The position numbers were made by a program, and so were the translations under genes. A DNA stretch of 64,000 bases from Pirellulaceae bacterium. GTDB taxonomy: Bacteria; Planctomycetota; Planctomycetia; Pirellulales; Pirellulaceae. Below the pieces are notes generated by a model that saw only the letters and a program-made list of their open reading frames with translations, did no database searches and had not been told where the DNA came from. Within the stretch, counting starts at the first letter, position 1. Every line of letters starts with the position of its first letter. Below, piece after piece: positions 62,654 to 64,000 of this stretch. Where the stretch lies: assembly GCA_026004775.1 (NCBI GenBank), contig BPJU01000023.1, forward strand, positions 1-64,000, in the 5' to 3' direction.

Positions 62654-63810
62654 AAACCGACCTGGCATGGCGCAATCTGCTTTACGCCCGAGGCAGAACG
62701 CTGGCGGCGACCGCGGGCGTGGCGCTGGTGGCGACCCTGGTCTTCATGCAAATCGGGTTTTTTCGTGCTCTGGAGCGCAGCGCCACCCTGATCTACCAGG
62801 CGTTGGAATTCGACCTCTGCCTCCGCTCGCCCGACTACTTGCGCCTCTCCGACCCGGGCAGTTTCCCGTACCAGCGGTTATACCAGGCTCGCTCGGCTGC
62901 GGGCGTTCGCTCAGCCGCGGCGCTATGGGTCGGATTACGGCTGTGGAGGTCCCCTCAGGATGGCCAAAAACGCCCCATCTTGGTGATGGGTATCGAGCCG
63001 CAACGTTCGGTCTTCCGCCATCCGGATCTGGCACGCAGCGTCTCCCGGTTGCAACTGCCGCAGCAGGTGTTGCTGGACCGCTTGACGCGATCCGAATATG
63101 GGCCGGTCAACGGGCGCAGTTTCACTGAGCAGGACGTCGGCCTCGCGGGTCGATACGAGATTTCCGGCAAGCCCATTGAAGTAGTGGGACTTTACGAATT
63201 GGGGGCAGGGTTCAGCGCCAACGGTTCCGTGGTGGTATCGGCCGGAGGGTTCGAGCGGTTGTCGGAGCGTGTCGGCCGTGGCACCGTTCAATTGGGGCTG
63301 CTGCAAGTCGAAGCCGGTTATGCCCCGGAGCAGGTAGCGCGACAGCTTCGATCCTCGTTGCCTCCGGATGTGGTGGTATTGACGCGGCAACAGGTGCTGG
63401 ATGACGAACGCGATCTTTGGGTGCGCCGCACCTCATACGGCCTGGTTTTCCAATTGGGGATCGCCGTGGCCGTTTCGGTGGGGGCGGCGGTGGTGTACCA
63501 GATTCTTTCTGGAGACATTGCGGCGCTGCTGCCCGAGTACGCCACCATGATGGCCATGGGTTATACATACAAACAGTTAGTAGTGGTGATCCTTCGTCAG
63601 GGAGCCTGGTTGGCTCTGTTCGGCTACCTGCCGGCAACCGCCGTTTCGTATGGGCTGTATGAGCTGACGCGCTACGGGGCTCAGGTACCGATGCGTTTTG
63701 CTGTTCAAGATGCGACTCTGGTAGCGCTACTTACACTGACGATGTGTTTGATATCGGCCGGCTTCGCTTCGCTGCGGCTGTACCGAGCAGATCCGGCCTC
63801 GCTGTACTGA
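62650..63810 (+). CDS. ABC exporter permease, DevC type
   Basis: 386 residues. The start TDLAWRNLLYARGRTLAATA leads into TM1 (GVALVATLVFMQIGFFRALE), then a large periplasmic MacB-PCD-like domain (about 45-255; LRLSDPGSFPYQRLYQ, VEVVGLYELGAGFSANGSVV) and three C-terminal membrane segments (VFQLGIAVAVSVGAAVVYQI, QGAWLALFGYLPATAVSYGL, VALLTLTMCLISAGFASL), the FtsX/DevC topology. EYATMMAMGYTYKQLVVVIL is the coupling region to the ATPase. It overlaps devB at its start and is followed by a paralogue. The ATPase gene must lie beyond the window. Confidence 0.88.
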   Translation: MKTDLAWRNLLYARGRTLAATAGVALVATLVFMQIGFFRALERSATLIYQALEFDLCLRSPDYLRLSDPGSFPYQRLYQARSAAGVRSAAALWVGLRLWRSPQDGQKRPILVMGIEPQRSVFRHPDLARSVSRLQLPQQVLLDRLTRSEYGPVNGRSFTEQDVGLAGRYEISGKPIEVVGLYELGAGFSANGSVVVSAGGFERLSERVGRGTVQLGLLQVEAGYAPEQVARQLRSSLPPDVVVLTRQQVLDDERDLWVRRTSYGLVFQLGIAVAVSVGAAVVYQILSGDIAALLPEYATMMAMGYTYKQLVVVILRQGAWLALFGYLPATAVSYGLYELTRYGAQVPMRFAVQDATLVALLTLTMCLISAGFASLRLYRADPASLY

Positions 63811-63831
63811 GGTGCCATGAGTTTCCACAAT

Positions 63832-64000
63832 GAGCTTTTATAGTCGGTTAACTGGATCGACTCCTCTGGCGTGGAAAAACCTAGTCTCCCGCCCGCGGCG
63901 CACGCTGGTGGCCGTTGGGGGTGTGGGGTTTGCCGTATTTCTGGTATTTATGGAACTCGGGTTTCTCAACGCTCTGTTGGACAGCACGGTACTTCTGATC
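63832..64000 (+). CDS. Second DevC-type permease (partial, runs off the window)
   Basis: From an ATG at 63832 the frame is open to the end of the window (56 codons): MSFYSRLTGSTPLAWKNLVS then RPRRTLVAVGGVGFAVFLVF, matching the start and TM1 of the permease just before it (compare TDLAWRNLLYARGRTLAATA). It is therefore a tandem paralogue. An upstream ATG at 63819 is in another frame and stops quickly. Two adjacent DevC-like permeases behind one DevB are expected to form a heterodimer. Confidence 0.8.

Noticed and set aside
1-64000. CRISPR arrays, rRNA and tRNA genes
   Set aside because: No regularly spaced repeat array, no rRNA-like conserved blocks and no cloverleaf that I could fold by eye; a tRNAscan or Infernal run would be decisive.

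Overview
The window reads as a chromosome segment of a planctomycete, probably Pirellulales/Thermoguttaceae-like. This rests on lineage-typical families: a PSD1 cytochrome/DUF1549/DUF1553 protein next to a DUF1501 Tat protein (55-59.5 kb), a giant surface protein with an LEPR-XLL-like N-terminal motif (2.9-9.2 kb), and a DevB-type adaptor followed by two DevC-type permeases (61.5-64 kb). All assignments come from reading the sequence; no database search was run.

Left part (0-23 kb): accessory DNA built from insertion sequences. A decayed IS3 element (109-1475) and a remnant of an IS4-superfamily element (1946-2110) precede a strong promoter and a giant RHS/YD-repeat protein. The RHS start is cut off from its ribosome-binding site by a 14-G run. 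A HEAT-like ORF overlaps the RHS stop codon and may be its immunity gene. Then follow a complete IS66 element (10184-13636), two inverted 5'-truncated copies of an IS3-type transposase fused to a DnaG-like CHC2 zinc domain (13637-14833 and 18801-19846), an intact IS4-superfamily element with perfect 22-bp ends (19847-21384) and an internally deleted IS66 derivative (21723-23176). The two inverted IS3-CHC2 copies bracket an Hsp70-FGE fusion gene, a decayed radical-SAM gene and the 3' tail of a dynamin gene.

Centre (23.3-29.5 kb): the most interesting locus. One minus-strand operon, behind a near-consensus promoter (29487-29515), encodes a membrane-anchored GrpE-like protein, a C39-like cysteine peptidase, a bacterial dynamin-like GTPase and an Hsp70 ATPase domain fused to a second GTPase and a membrane tail. 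The Hsp70 ATPase half is nearly the same as that of the Hsp70-FGE gene at 16-18.6 kb, and both were preceded by the same dynamin gene. The window therefore holds two versions of one cassette with exchanged C-terminal modules. A separate three-gene operon at 37.2-39.5 kb (small helical protein, FGE-fold protein, zinc-ribbon GTPase) reuses the same module types.

Right part (29.9-64 kb): mostly ordinary chromosomal genes. These are an APH-like kinase, P-II, an M28 peptidase with PDZ domain, a nucleotidyltransferase-HD protein, bpt overlapping carA, an alanine-type aminotransferase, a sugar isomerase-like Tat protein, rpiB coupled to a Sua5-phosphatase fusion, a ceramidase-like protein, a complete RND efflux system (adaptor, pump, outer-membrane factor), the PSD1/DUF1501 pair, a sodium/solute symporter and the DevB/DevC exporter. 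The last permease runs off the window end. I saw no rRNA, tRNA or CRISPR array.
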